IMG/VR virus record: IMGVR_UViG_3300047564_002805 | Location: 1-31,423 of that record | DNA: 31,423 nt | Source: a virus | Reading direction: 5' to 3' (one strand) | In this document: piece after piece, positions 19,536 through 25,787 of the stretch | How the letters are laid out: the number at the start of each line of letters is the position of its first letter | How positions within the stretch are numbered: position 1 is the first letter of the stretch | The notes under the pieces: model-generated | What the model was told of the DNA's origin: nothing | The model's database searches: none | What the model saw: only the letters and a program-made list of their open reading frames with translations | Translations under genes and position numbers: made by a program

Positions 19536-19711
19536 TTAGTTGATGCTTTCTGTATTGCAATTTGTTTATAATATTCTCTGAAGACTAACAATCGTGGAGC
19601 ATTGCGACTAGGATGTGCGGGAAGTTGTATAACAACATAATGGTCGCATACAAAATCAATCACACCACACATTTCTTTATAGATGACTGCAGTACCTTCA
19701 GAGAAAATCAT
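19532..19711 (-). CDS. Small hypothetical protein (59 aa)
   Basis: Begins MIFSEGTAVIYKEMCGVIDF, then a beta-rich DHYVVIQLPAHPSRNAPRLL; looks like a small beta-barrel. ATGA overlaps at both ends. Function unknown. Confidence 0.75.
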   Translation of the reverse strand: MIFSEGTAVIYKEMCGVIDFVCDHYVVIQLPAHPSRNAPRLLVFREYYKQIAIQKASTK

Positions 19712-20007
19712 ACAAATGCGGACATAAGAGGATTAAGGTTAAGAGGCATAGCCGTGTAGTCTCGCGTATCTTTGAAATTCACAACTTTACCAACTGTACT
19801 ACTATTTACAGGACTATAGAACTCACACTTTTTGTAGTTGTAAAATCCCCAGATGGTCCTGGTAGGTTTCCCCATATTGTAATCAAACTTGCGGTTGCAG
19901 CACAACCAAATAGAAAAGATACCACGTTTGAACTCTTCAACTTCATAACTATAACCTTCTGGTGCTTTGTGTGTAAACTGAGGAATGAGATCAACTGAGA
20001 GTTTCAT
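19708..20007 (-). CDS. Hypothetical protein (99 aa)
   Basis: ATG 20007 gives MKLSVDLIPQFTHKAPEGYS; contains EEFKRGIFSIWLCCNRKFDY and PTRTIWGFYNYKKCEFYSP, a beta-rich soluble domain with three Cys. Upstream stop overlaps (TGATG). Function unknown. Confidence 0.78.
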   Translation of the reverse strand: MKLSVDLIPQFTHKAPEGYSYEVEEFKRGIFSIWLCCNRKFDYNMGKPTRTIWGFYNYKKCEFYSPVNSSTVGKVVNFKDTRDYTAMPLNLNPLMSAFV

Positions 20008-20168
20008 CAACAATCGTAGTATTTGTCGTATGAGAGCAGTTTAATCTGTTCTTGGAGTTTTAGGATCTCCTTCTGCTGTTCTGTAATCTTCTGTTGCAAA
20101 TCTTCGATGCGGTCTTGGTATTGTTGCTTCAAATCAAATGCAAGACGGTTGATTTCAGGATTACTCAT
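20007..20168 (-). CDS. Coiled-coil small protein (53 aa)
   Basis: Begins MSNPEINRLAFDLKQQYQDR, followed by heptad-like IEDLQQKITEQQKEILKLQE. Almost all coiled coil. TGATG-type overlaps on both sides. Function unknown. Confidence 0.76.
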   Translation of the reverse strand: MSNPEINRLAFDLKQQYQDRIEDLQQKITEQQKEILKLQEQIKLLSYDKYYDC

Positions 20169-20398
20169 CAGGTCGTAAATGCTTCAAGAATACCAGATTC
20201 ATATTCATCAACAAGAGCAAACTTCTGGGAGTTCACTACTCGTTCCATAATCCGATCAGTATAACGATCATCAAACTGCTTTTCTACAATAAGAAGTTCA
20301 AATGCCTCAGTATCAGATTCAGCAATCAGATTGATAAGACCACCACCTTCAGATGCTGGAAAAGGAACCCAGTAATCAACGATATAAAGATACTTCAT
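20168..20398 (-). CDS. Small hypothetical protein (76 aa)
   Basis: Begins MKYLYIVDYWVPFPASEGGG; alpha/beta, with LINLIAESDTEAFELLIVEK. Resembles small proteins where a beta strand is followed by a D/E-AFE helix. Function unknown. Confidence 0.76.
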   Translation of the reverse strand: MKYLYIVDYWVPFPASEGGGLINLIAESDTEAFELLIVEKQFDDRYTDRIMERVVNSQKFALVDEYESGILEAFTT

Positions 20399-20446
20399 TT
20401 GTCTTTGTAAATTACTCCTTTAGTTTAATCGTTAGTTTGGTTTAAG

Positions 20447-20866
20447 TCAATAGCAGGTAGCATTAGCAGCACCAGCACCAAGAACTGCACCTAGAGGAAT
20501 AGCCCAACTCCAAGCGTCTTTTTTAGATACTGCTGCACCAATACCACCACCAAGCAATCCACCAAGAGTTGTTCTTGCGGGAGAACAATAACCCCTACCA
20601 TATCCAGGTTGTGCTATCGGAGCAGCAACTGGAGATTGATACACATTTCCACCATTTGGACGATAATACGTTCCAGTTCCACATTGAACGTTATATCGTT
20701 GTGTATTCACATTTCCTTGAACGTAGTTCCCATAAGCATCATAATAACCAGGAGCATAGTTCTCCTGATAGTTAGTGCAAACTGAATAAATGTTTGTTTG
20801 CTGTGCTTTGACTGGAAGTGATGTAGCAAGTAAAGAGAATGTAATTCCCCAAAGTAATTGTTTCAT
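20447..20866 (-). CDS. Secreted or envelope glycine-zipper protein (139 aa)
   Basis: ATG 20866 gives a signal peptide MKQLLWGITFSLLATSLPVKA with probable cleavage after Ala21. The mature part is Tyr/Asn/Gln-rich with several Cys, and ends in a glycine-zipper segment (LGGLLGGGIGAAVSKKDAW, then IPLGAVLGAGAANA). Likely inserts into or associates with the cell envelope. The longer frame to 20902 is rejected because it lies inside the upstream gene. The start overlaps the upstream stop (TAATG). Confidence 0.82.
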   Translation of the reverse strand: MKQLLWGITFSLLATSLPVKAQQTNIYSVCTNYQENYAPGYYDAYGNYVQGNVNTQRYNVQCGTGTYYRPNGGNVYQSPVAAPIAQPGYGRGYCSPARTTLGGLLGGGIGAAVSKKDAWSWAIPLGAVLGAGAANATCY

Positions 20867-21003
20867 TAGTCTAAGAGAAACTCCTCTAAAATGTAGTCGC
20901 AAGTGACCTCATATTTAGATGCAAGTTCTTCAATATAAGAACAAAAATCTTCAGCAGTCCTATCAATCTGAAGATCTTTGCGGTCTTTGTTATAATCAAT
21001 CAA
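20866..21003 (-). CDS. Small acidic protein (45 aa, TTG start)
   Basis: TTG 21003 opens IDYNKDRKDLQIDRTAEDF... and ends ...YILEEFLLD. A perfect AAAGGAGG Shine-Dalgarno lies eight bases upstream, inside the preceding gene, which decides this unusual start. Ends TAATG with the next gene. Function unknown. Confidence 0.75.
   Translation of the reverse strand: MIDYNKDRKDLQIDRTAEDFCSYIEELASKYEVTCDYILEEFLLD
20912..20918 (-). promoter_or_regulatory. Possible late box CTAAATA before the glycine-zipper gene
   Basis: Minus-strand CTAAATA within the 45-aa gene, 46 bp before ATG 20866. Distance is longer than for the other late boxes. Confidence 0.35.
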
Positions 21004-21127
21004 AAGTTTTTCCTCCTTTAATTTGTTCTTCTTCTCTAGGTCTCATCACCTTGAAATAATAGGTGAGAAGTGATGAGACCACAGCAATCATAGCACAGTA
21101 GATTGCGATTGCAAGTGATAAACTCAT
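20996..21127 (-). CDS. Single-pass membrane protein (43 aa)
   Basis: Begins MSLSLAIAIYCAMIAVVSSL, a transmembrane helix, then a charged tail RPREEEQIKGG. It encodes the Shine-Dalgarno of the next gene and contains an 11-bp inverted repeat (21039-21080). ATGA overlap upstream. Function unknown. Confidence 0.74.
   Translation of the reverse strand: MSLSLAIAIYCAMIAVVSSLLTYYFKVMRPREEEQIKGGKTFD
21039..21080 (-). repeat. 11-bp perfect inverted repeat inside the 43-aa gene
   Basis: GGTCTCATCAC (21039-21049) and GTGATGAGACC (21070-21080) with a 20-base centre. It lies about 20 nt upstream of the AAAGGAGG site of the TTG-start gene in the mRNA, so it could modulate that gene's translation. Confidence 0.6.
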
Positions 21128-21282
21128 CGTATCTGACTGCTAATTGGTTGCTTAATGTTCTCGATTGCTTGACGACGATAGTATTCTTTATACATCACAT
21201 CATCACGTTGAACTAGAAAGACATTCCACCCAATCACAGCAGAGAAAGCAATCAATCCAGCAGCAAGATACTTTGGTTTCAT
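21124..21282 (-). CDS. Single-pass membrane protein (52 aa)
   Basis: Begins MKPKYLAAGLIAFSAVIGWN with a membrane segment (residues 5-25), then a basic RRQAIENIKQP tail. ATGA overlap with the 43-aa membrane gene. Function unknown. Confidence 0.74.
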   Translation of the reverse strand: MKPKYLAAGLIAFSAVIGWNVFLVQRDDVMYKEYYRRQAIENIKQPISSQIR

Positions 21283-21284
21283 AA

Positions 21285-21680
21285 TCAAACGTGAAGAGCA
21301 GCAGAGGGGATTTCAACGATTTTAGGAGTTTCGTGAAGTTCGTAGCACACCCATTCACCTTTCAAAGTGTAGAGATAAGCATACTCTTCAGCATCACCAA
21401 CATACTCAATCAGGTTAGCATCAAGGCGAGGAGGGCAATTCTGACCACGATAGGAGTAATAGTTAGGTCCATAAGATCCATCAGCACTCAAATCCCAACG
21501 TTCATCAGTCCAAGCACAGGACATATCACCACCATCAATCAGTTCGGCAGCAAGTTCTTTGCTATTGTAGTGCGTCTTCAGGATGCGACCCAACCATTCG
21601 GGATAACCATCCCAGTGGTGGTATGCAGAGAGAACAGAACCATCAGCGAGTTCAATACCGATGCGTGAGCGGGTTGCCAT
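21285..21680 (-). CDS. Conserved phage protein (131 aa)
   Basis: Begins MATRSRIGIELADGSVLSAY, followed by HHWDGYPEWLGRIL. The ATRSRIGIE...YxHxDGYP opening is found, as I recall, in a family spread across many phages. Soluble, acidic. Element copy 13 lies in the leader. Function unknown. Confidence 0.86.
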   Translation of the reverse strand: MATRSRIGIELADGSVLSAYHHWDGYPEWLGRILKTHYNSKELAAELIDGGDMSCAWTDERWDLSADGSYGPNYYSYRGQNCPPRLDANLIEYVGDAEEYAYLYTLKGEWVCYELHETPKIVEIPSAALHV

Positions 21681-21693
21681 TGAATGTTGTGCT

Positions 21694-21727
21694 TACATTA
21701 CTAGGGCACTTTAGGCGTCCCCCCTTT
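21694..21727 (-). promoter_or_regulatory. SD-hairpin element, copy 13 (leader type, degenerate)
   Basis: Minus strand: AAAGGGGGG, GGAC-GCCTAAAGT-GCCC, TAGTAATGTAAGCAC. The 3' arm GCCC leaves one A-C mismatch, the weakest stem of the set. An ATG-TAA start-stop follows. ATG of the 131-aa gene is 13 nt on. Confidence 0.74.
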
Positions 21728-21730
21728 CAG

Positions 21731-21898
21731 TCAACCACCTTTCTCCTTCAAACTACGAACAAGATATTCTGTGAATTGTTCTAGTTTTTCTGTATGAACT
21801 TGAGTAATATCGTGATTTATTGCGTTCTTAAGAGCAACCATCTCATCCCATTCAGTTTGTGTGAGTTCACTGGTATTCTTCTTGGAATAAGTCATCAT
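21731..21898 (-). CDS. Small helical protein (54-55 aa)
   Basis: Two adjacent ATGs (21898, 21895) with GGGAG upstream; (M)MTYSKKNTSELTQTEWDEMV and a helical remainder ending LVRSLKEKGG. Stop abuts element copy 13. Function unknown. Confidence 0.75.
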   Translation of the reverse strand: MMTYSKKNTSELTQTEWDEMVALKNAINHDITQVHTEKLEQFTEYLVRSLKEKGG

Positions 21899-21985
21899 TT
21901 TGCTCCCATATATCTTTAAATCCTAACAGTATTTAAGAGAGAAGTGCGATTCCTTAATGATGTCTTTAGAGTGTCGTTACAAAAC

Positions 21986-22213
21986 TTAATCATTATCAAA
22001 GAACGAACCAAAGTTACCTTTACTTCCAGGTCTACGATTATCCAACATATCCATAATCTCCTCAAACTTCTTGCATTGTTCCATATCAAGAAGAATCTTG
22101 GATAGTTGTTGAATAACCAGAGGTTTTTCATTCACAGATGCAGACTTGATTGCTGCTCTCAGATGACTTTCTGCTTCTAACAGATGTTCTAGTGTTTGCT
22201 TACTTAGTGCCAT
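21986..22213 (-). CDS. Conserved small helical protein (75 aa)
   Basis: Begins MALSKQTLEHLLEAESHLRA and ends RRPGSKGNFGSFFDND. Two helices with a Gly/Asp-rich tail. Overlaps the upstream 161-aa gene by 14 nt. Pattern familiar from cyanophages. Function unknown. Confidence 0.78.
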   Translation of the reverse strand: MALSKQTLEHLLEAESHLRAAIKSASVNEKPLVIQQLSKILLDMEQCKKFEEIMDMLDNRRPGSKGNFGSFFDND

Positions 22214-22685
22214 TAACTTTCCTCATTGTAAAGCTACCATCATTATTATCTACCCACTCCACAGTATCACCTTCTTTTAGATTTGCTGCTTCTAACAAAT
22301 CATCGGGAAAGTTAACATAACACTCCCCAGTCAATCCATCAACTTGAACTGGAAGTTGCCACTTAACTACTTTATCTTCTTCAATCACATCATCATTTTC
22401 CCAAAAATCAGTCCAAGATCCCCTACAATATAAAGAATCATCATCAAAGTCACAGAGTACAATGCTATCGTTGCCCTCTTGAATATGACCTACACCATTA
22501 CCATTCAACAATGCAAGAAGTTCATAACACTTTTCAGTTTCATTCTTGTAAGTGTAGTAGTTCTCACTCACTACATCTTTAATCACATCATAAATCTCCT
22601 GCGGTGTTGCTTCACTGCAGGAGATTGCATCGTGCATCCATTCATTCAGTTTTTCAAGTGAATACTTTTTGTAATCAAAGTCCAT
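22200..22685 (-). CDS. Protein with C-terminal AbrB/SpoVT-like domain (161 aa)
   Basis: Start at ATG 22685 (MDFDYKKYSLEKLNEWMHDA); TTG 22691 is less likely. Residues 1-60 are helical, 61-105 acidic and variable. From about 110 the run VQVDGLTGECYVNFPDDLLE, LKEGDTVEW and DGSFTMRKV follows the swapped-hairpin AbrB pattern seen in MazE-type antitoxins and transition regulators. It may bind DNA as a dimer. No toxin gene is evident next to it. Confidence 0.72.
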   Translation of the reverse strand: MDFDYKKYSLEKLNEWMHDAISCSEATPQEIYDVIKDVVSENYYTYKNETEKCYELLALLNGNGVGHIQEGNDSIVLCDFDDDSLYCRGSWTDFWENDDVIEEDKVVKWQLPVQVDGLTGECYVNFPDDLLEAANLKEGDTVEWVDNNDGSFTMRKVNGTK

Positions 22686-22687
22686 AA

Positions 22688-22906
22688 TCAATCTTTGGGT
22701 TTTGGTTTGTTACACTCATTACAATAGTAGGAGAAACCTCCACGAAAGTACTTTACCACCTGATAGTGGTTTTCGTCAAGAGGTTTCTCCTCACCACACT
22801 TATCACACCTCCTCGTCTTTTCTCTGTCGTTTTCGTGCTTTTTTGAGGTCTTTAAGTTCGTCTTTAATGTTCTGATAAGCTGTCTCAGCATCAATCTTTC
22901 CTCCAA
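22688..22906 (-). CDS. Zinc-ribbon mini-protein (up to 72 aa, start uncertain)
   Basis: CDKCGEEKPLDENHYQVVKY (34-53) and YCNECNKPKPKD (61-72) place Cys34, Cys37, Cys62 and Cys65 as a CxxC...CxxC zinc site, a family common in cyanophages. ATG 22906 or 22891 would make it overlap the previous gene by about 100 nt in another frame. No nearer start codon is in frame, which is odd (see findings). The C-terminal domain is firm, the N-terminus is not. Confidence 0.7.
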   Translation of the reverse strand: MEERLMLRQLIRTLKTNLKTSKKHENDREKTRRCDKCGEEKPLDENHYQVVKYFRGGFSYYCNECNKPKPKD

Positions 22907-22985
22907 GTTCTAAAGAACAGATAATATCTACTCTAGTACCAAAATGTGATAGTGCTTTTTCAAAGTTATTCAAATCTTCATACAT
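22803..22985 (-). CDS. Small helical basic-tailed protein (60 aa)
   Basis: ATG 22985 gives [40 protein letters not shown] follows, then a basic tail KKARKRQRKDEEV. Starts by TGATG overlap with ferredoxin. An A6 run near its end lies where a +1 shift would join it to the zinc-ribbon frame. Function unknown. Confidence 0.75.
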   Translation of the reverse strand: MYEDLNNFEKALSHFGTRVDIICSLELGGKIDAETAYQNIKDELKDLKKARKRQRKDEEV

Positions 22986-23275
22986 CAGAGATTCTCCTCT
23001 TGCTCTGTGAGGATAACACAATCAGACATTGGATATGCTACACACAGCAGACTAAATCCTTGGTCCATTTGGTCGTCATCAAGGAAAGTTTGCTCTGAGT
23101 TATCAACCTCACCCTCAACAACTTTACCAGCACAAGAACTACAAGCACCAGCACGGCACGAATAAGGTAGATCTACACCAGCATCTTGTGCTGCTTCAAG
23201 AATATATTGGTCTTCTTCGCACTGAATAACATTTTCAGTACCATCAGCAGAACGGAGAGTAATAGAATAAGCCAT
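22985..23275 (-). CDS. petF: [2Fe-2S] plant-type ferredoxin
   Basis: 96 residues, normal length for cyanobacterial photosynthetic ferredoxin. Cys40, Cys45, Cys48 and Cys78 match CX4CX2CX29C ([10 protein letters not shown]... and LLCVAYP). It carries electrons from photosystem I or to reductases such as phycobilin biosynthesis enzymes and ribonucleotide reductase in the infected host. Cyanophages commonly carry petF as an auxiliary metabolic gene. Follows the coiled-coil gene by 5 nt. Confidence 0.96.
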   Translation of the reverse strand: MAYSITLRSADGTENVIQCEEDQYILEAAQDAGVDLPYSCRAGACSSCAGKVVEGEVDNSEQTFLDDDQMDQGFSLLCVAYPMSDCVILTEQEENL

Positions 23276-23280
23276 AATCG

Positions 23281-23508
23281 TCAGTTAAAGTTTTCGTAAT
23301 GTTTTGGAGTATTTAGAACAATATCAATTCGTGCATCTACTGCATTAACAGAGTTTCCTAACTCATAAAGGCAGTTTGTAGTTTCTACATTTTCTTCTTC
23401 AAGTTTTATAATACGCTGTTCCAATTCAGAAATCTTTGCATAAAGATCAATCTCTTCTACGATTGGTTTCTTGGATGGTCCAAAGAACCAACGAATAAAG
23501 TTTTTCAT
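23281..23508 (-). CDS. Coiled-coil small protein (75 aa)
   Basis: Begins [20 protein letters not shown], an amphipathic aromatic start, then [20 protein letters not shown] as a coiled coil. Typical of a cyanophage small protein with a [10 protein letters not shown] motif. ATGA overlap upstream. Function unknown. Confidence 0.82.
   Translation of the reverse strand: MKNFIRWFFGPSKKPIVEEIDLYAKISELEQRIIKLEEENVETTNCLYELGNSVNAVDARIDIVLNTPKHYENFN
23310..23316 (-). promoter_or_regulatory. Possible late box CTAAATA before ferredoxin
   Basis: Minus-strand CTAAATA inside the coiled-coil gene, 35 bp before ATG 23275. Could be chance within coding sequence. Confidence 0.35.
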
Positions 23509-23642
23509 ACTAAACCTATCTCTCTCAAATATCGTTGGTATCTCATAAACGATTGAACCCGAATAGGAACACCTAAACTCTCACAACATCTACAATAAGA
23601 TAGAAACTCATACCAGGGACTTGTTGGGTCAGTATCACTCAT
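23505..23642 (-). CDS. Small hypothetical protein (45 aa)
   Basis: Begins MSDTDPTSPWYEFLSYCRCC and ends RYLREIGLV; three clustered Cys (17, 19, 20). Overlaps its neighbours by 8 nt upstream and ATGA downstream. Function unknown. Confidence 0.7.
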   Translation of the reverse strand: MSDTDPTSPWYEFLSYCRCCESLGVPIRVQSFMRYQRYLREIGLV

Positions 23643-23790
23643 CTTTTGTTTGTTTTAGATCAGGATGCGGAGAATACAATGGACCCTGATAGTTTCCTGC
23701 ATGAAAGTTCTTAATAACTTCTAGAACCTCAGGAGTTTCATTCCACTCCCAAGTATTACCATTCTTATCAACAAAAGTGCGTAATGTCAT
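23635..23790 (-). CDS. Small hypothetical protein (51 aa)
   Basis: Begins MTLRTFVDKNGNTWEWNETP; a beta-hairpin KNGNTWEW then a helix and PHPDLKQTKDE tail. GGAG-like GGAAAA precedes. Overlaps the 71-aa gene by 4 nt. Function unknown. Confidence 0.74.
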   Translation of the reverse strand: MTLRTFVDKNGNTWEWNETPEVLEVIKNFHAGNYQGPLYSPHPDLKQTKDE

Positions 23791-24002
23791 AGTTTTCCTC
23801 CAACGATGCTATCATATGTTTTTTCTGGCGATTTGTCAAACTCACCTTCTTGTTTTGCTTTCAAATACCAACGTGTTGCTCTCACACATTCTTCTTCTGT
23901 GAGAGACGTGATAATACCTTTTCCATCGGGATGATGAGATTGCCAAGTTCCCCAACCTTTTTCCTCAACGTAAAAAGCATCATCAATCAATTGTTTTTCC
24001 AT
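23787..24002 (-). CDS. Small hypothetical protein (71 aa)
   Basis: Begins MEKQLIDDAFYVEEKGWGTW, then SLTEEECVRATRWYLKAKQE; soluble. Overlaps the 53-aa upstream gene by 20 nt. Function unknown. Confidence 0.78.
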   Translation of the reverse strand: MEKQLIDDAFYVEEKGWGTWQSHHPDGKGIITSLTEEECVRATRWYLKAKQEGEFDKSPEKTYDSIVGGKL

Positions 24003-24144
24003 AATGACTTAGTTGCCTCTTAAGTTCTATGTTTAATGAGTTTAGATGTGAATATAAAAATGTTTGATACTCGTTACCTTCCAAGAGTTTTGTAAGATTA
24101 TCAATCTGCTGTAGTGCTAACAACAGTTTCGTTGCTTCGTTCAT
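23983..24144 (-). CDS. Small helical protein (53 aa)
   Basis: Begins MNEATKLLLALQQIDNLTKL; nearly all helical, ends RQLSHYGKTID. The start overlaps the stop of the 106-aa gene (4 nt). Function unknown. Confidence 0.74.
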   Translation of the reverse strand: MNEATKLLLALQQIDNLTKLLEGNEYQTFLYSHLNSLNIELKRQLSHYGKTID

Positions 24145-24461
24145 TTTGATTTAGGTTTGCGAGTGCTTCTAGAAGTTCCAGGGGTATCCAACTTTTTGGT
24201 GCTCCGTTTACTTCCACCTGTACTTCTACTACTGGCCTTTCTAGTTCCTTGTTCCACACTGTTCTTGTTTGCTTTACTAGGCTTAGTGGGTTCTCCATCA
24301 CGATAATCAATCTTAATAGTTCTCTTATCCAGTTTATACCGATTCAGGTATTTTTGCAAGTGCTCGTCACACTCAAACCAGCAAACTGAAATCTCTTTCT
24401 TTTCACCAAACTGCAATCGCACAGGAAACTTTTCATAAGGAAACAAAGAGGTATCAATCAT
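24141..24461 (-). CDS. Conserved phage protein with basic tail (106 aa)
   Basis: ATG 24461 gives MIDTSLFPYEKFPVRLQFGE; the N-terminal ~60 residues (LFPYEKFPVRL...HLQKYLNRYKL) match a small cyanophage family I recall. The C-terminal ~45 residues are low-complexity Ser/Lys/Thr/Arg (SSRSTGGSKRSTKKLD), likely disordered and nucleic-acid-binding. ATGA with the DUF4385-like gene. Function unknown. Confidence 0.82.
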   Translation of the reverse strand: MIDTSLFPYEKFPVRLQFGEKKEISVCWFECDEHLQKYLNRYKLDKRTIKIDYRDGEPTKPSKANKNSVEQGTRKASSRSTGGSKRSTKKLDTPGTSRSTRKPKSK

Positions 24462-24919
24462 TCTTGTGCTCTCCACGACTTACGCATCATAACATACTTT
24501 GGGTCTTTTGCTGCTAAATCTCTGTATTCTTTGAAGATTGTTGCTGCTCTTGCTTTTTCGCATACAAGTGCATCTTTGTCCTGGGGTAATACTTTACCAT
24601 CCTTAGAGTATTTTTTCCCACTACTGTGATTTGCATATCTTCTGGCGCGAGTAAATCCCATCTCAAGGAATTTTCGCGCCAAGTCCATACCAATGAAGTC
24701 ACTCTTCCGTGAATAATCCAGGAACATTTCGTATATCTTAACAGCAGACTTCCGAGCAGTAGTCTCATCCTTGAACCTCCAATACTTACAGATATCTTCG
24801 GTGTACGGTCTTACAAGAAGAACTCCCTGCTCCCCCCTGCCTATTCTATATAGTTTTCTTGTACTAAAATCCGTGAAATCTAAAGTTTTGTAATCAAGTG
24901 AGTAATCAAACTCTTTCAT
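24458..24919 (-). CDS. DUF4385-like protein (153 aa)
   Basis: Contains YRIGRGEQGVLLVRPYTEDI, CKYWRFK, DFIGMDLARKFLEMGFTRAR and RYANHSSGKKY, which I recognise as the DUF4385 family found in bacteria and T4-like cyanophages. Function unknown. ATGA overlaps with the 131-aa gene and the 106-aa gene. No membrane segments. Confidence 0.85.
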   Translation of the reverse strand: MKEFDYSLDYKTLDFTDFSTRKLYRIGRGEQGVLLVRPYTEDICKYWRFKDETTARKSAVKIYEMFLDYSRKSDFIGMDLARKFLEMGFTRARRYANHSSGKKYSKDGKVLPQDKDALVCEKARAATIFKEYRDLAAKDPKYVMMRKSWRAQE

Positions 24920-25311
24920 CGTCCAGTCACATCCTCATAATCTTGAAGAACACCTTTCTTAAAATGTAGTTTTAATCGGGGCCAATCTTCCCACTTTCCT
25001 TTCCAACCTTCAGGATAAACTTCCACATATTTGGTTATAGAATGAACCTGATACTTTCCTCGTTGTCCTGTTGGTATCCACTCAAAGTTTAGAAACTTCC
25101 TATCAGCATCATATCGTGGATCGTCTTCGGGGATAATCTCAAAGGTATTTGTACCAGTATAATCAGGACACCACAATACACCTTTGGGGTCCAACCAATA
25201 AGTGGTTAGTGTTCCACCAATACCATCTTCAATATCTTTTGTTTGCATCACTACATTTGTGAAGTGTTCTCCCAAATCATAAGAAGAACGGAAATAATCA
25301 AACATCCCCAT
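24916..25311 (-). CDS. Conserved phage protein (131 aa)
   Basis: Begins MGMFDYFRSSYDLGEHFTNV, then TKDIEDGIGGTLTTYWLDPK. The MGMFDYxRSSYDLG opening and the following Trp-rich beta core are conserved in cyanophage proteins I recall. Function unknown. Confidence 0.85.
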   Translation of the reverse strand: MGMFDYFRSSYDLGEHFTNVVMQTKDIEDGIGGTLTTYWLDPKGVLWCPDYTGTNTFEIIPEDDPRYDADRKFLNFEWIPTGQRGKYQVHSITKYVEVYPEGWKGKWEDWPRLKLHFKKGVLQDYEDVTGR

Positions 25312-25313
25312 CT

Positions 25314-25787
25314 TTATTCTCCAAGAGTATGAATGACTGGTTTTTCGTGTGCTAGGATGCGATAAAGGTCACTATTCTGGGCTGCTGATACTGGAATAAA
25401 CTCTGTGTTAGGATCAAAATCATCATCACGGATTGCCTGGTTAATCACAATAGAACCTTCCTCACCAGAGTATGAACGATGATAGGTCATTTTAGGAATA
25501 ACAAGAGCACCAGAAGAACGGTTAAGATGAACGATATGATAAGGATAACGCCACTCTGGATTGATGAGTTCAAATGTGCGAATACCAGACAGAACACGAT
25601 TGTGATCTACCTGATGATAATGAATATAAAACTGTTTTGCTCCTACAATATCATCAGGAGGACTGATAGCAGGACCAGTATGTACCACTAAATCCTGTGC
25701 GTTTGAATGTTCTACTGAAATATCATAGAATACAACTGCATCCGTTTCACGGAATACTCTGTGCTTCTTAAACTGAACTTCACTCAT
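25314..25787 (-). CDS. Cupin-like protein (157 aa)
   Basis: Alternating beta pattern with QFYIHYHQVDHNRVLSGIRT (about 51-70), IVHLNRSSGALVIPKMTYH and then EGSIVINQAIRD looks like a double-stranded beta-helix of the RmlC/cupin type. Clustered His near HYHQVDH could bind metal. The call is by pattern only; enzyme activity (for example sugar epimerase) is not established. Starts by TAATG overlap. Confidence 0.62.
   Translation of the reverse strand: MSEVQFKKHRVFRETDAVVFYDISVEHSNAQDLVVHTGPAISPPDDIVGAKQFYIHYHQVDHNRVLSGIRTFELINPEWRYPYHIVHLNRSSGALVIPKMTYHRSYSGEEGSIVINQAIRDDDFDPNTEFIPVSAAQNSDLYRILAHEKPVIHTLGE

Noticed and set aside
7369-21727. Reading the 13 repeats as promoters
   Set aside because: The TAGTAT/TATAAG at the 3' end could be a -10, but five copies run directly into ATG, which would put the transcript start inside the coding region, and no -35 is present. 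Kept only as an alternative to the translation model.
7369-21727. Reading the 13 repeats as a CRISPR array or transposon ends
   Set aside because: Copies are dispersed, all in one orientation, each at a gene boundary, with no uniform spacers, no target-site duplications and no transposase.
24101-24310. 69-codon minus frame (MIIVMENPLSLVK...)
   Set aside because: Lies wholly across the 106-aa gene and the start of the 53-aa gene in another frame, with no ribosome site. The 106-aa frame has the recognisable conserved N-terminus.
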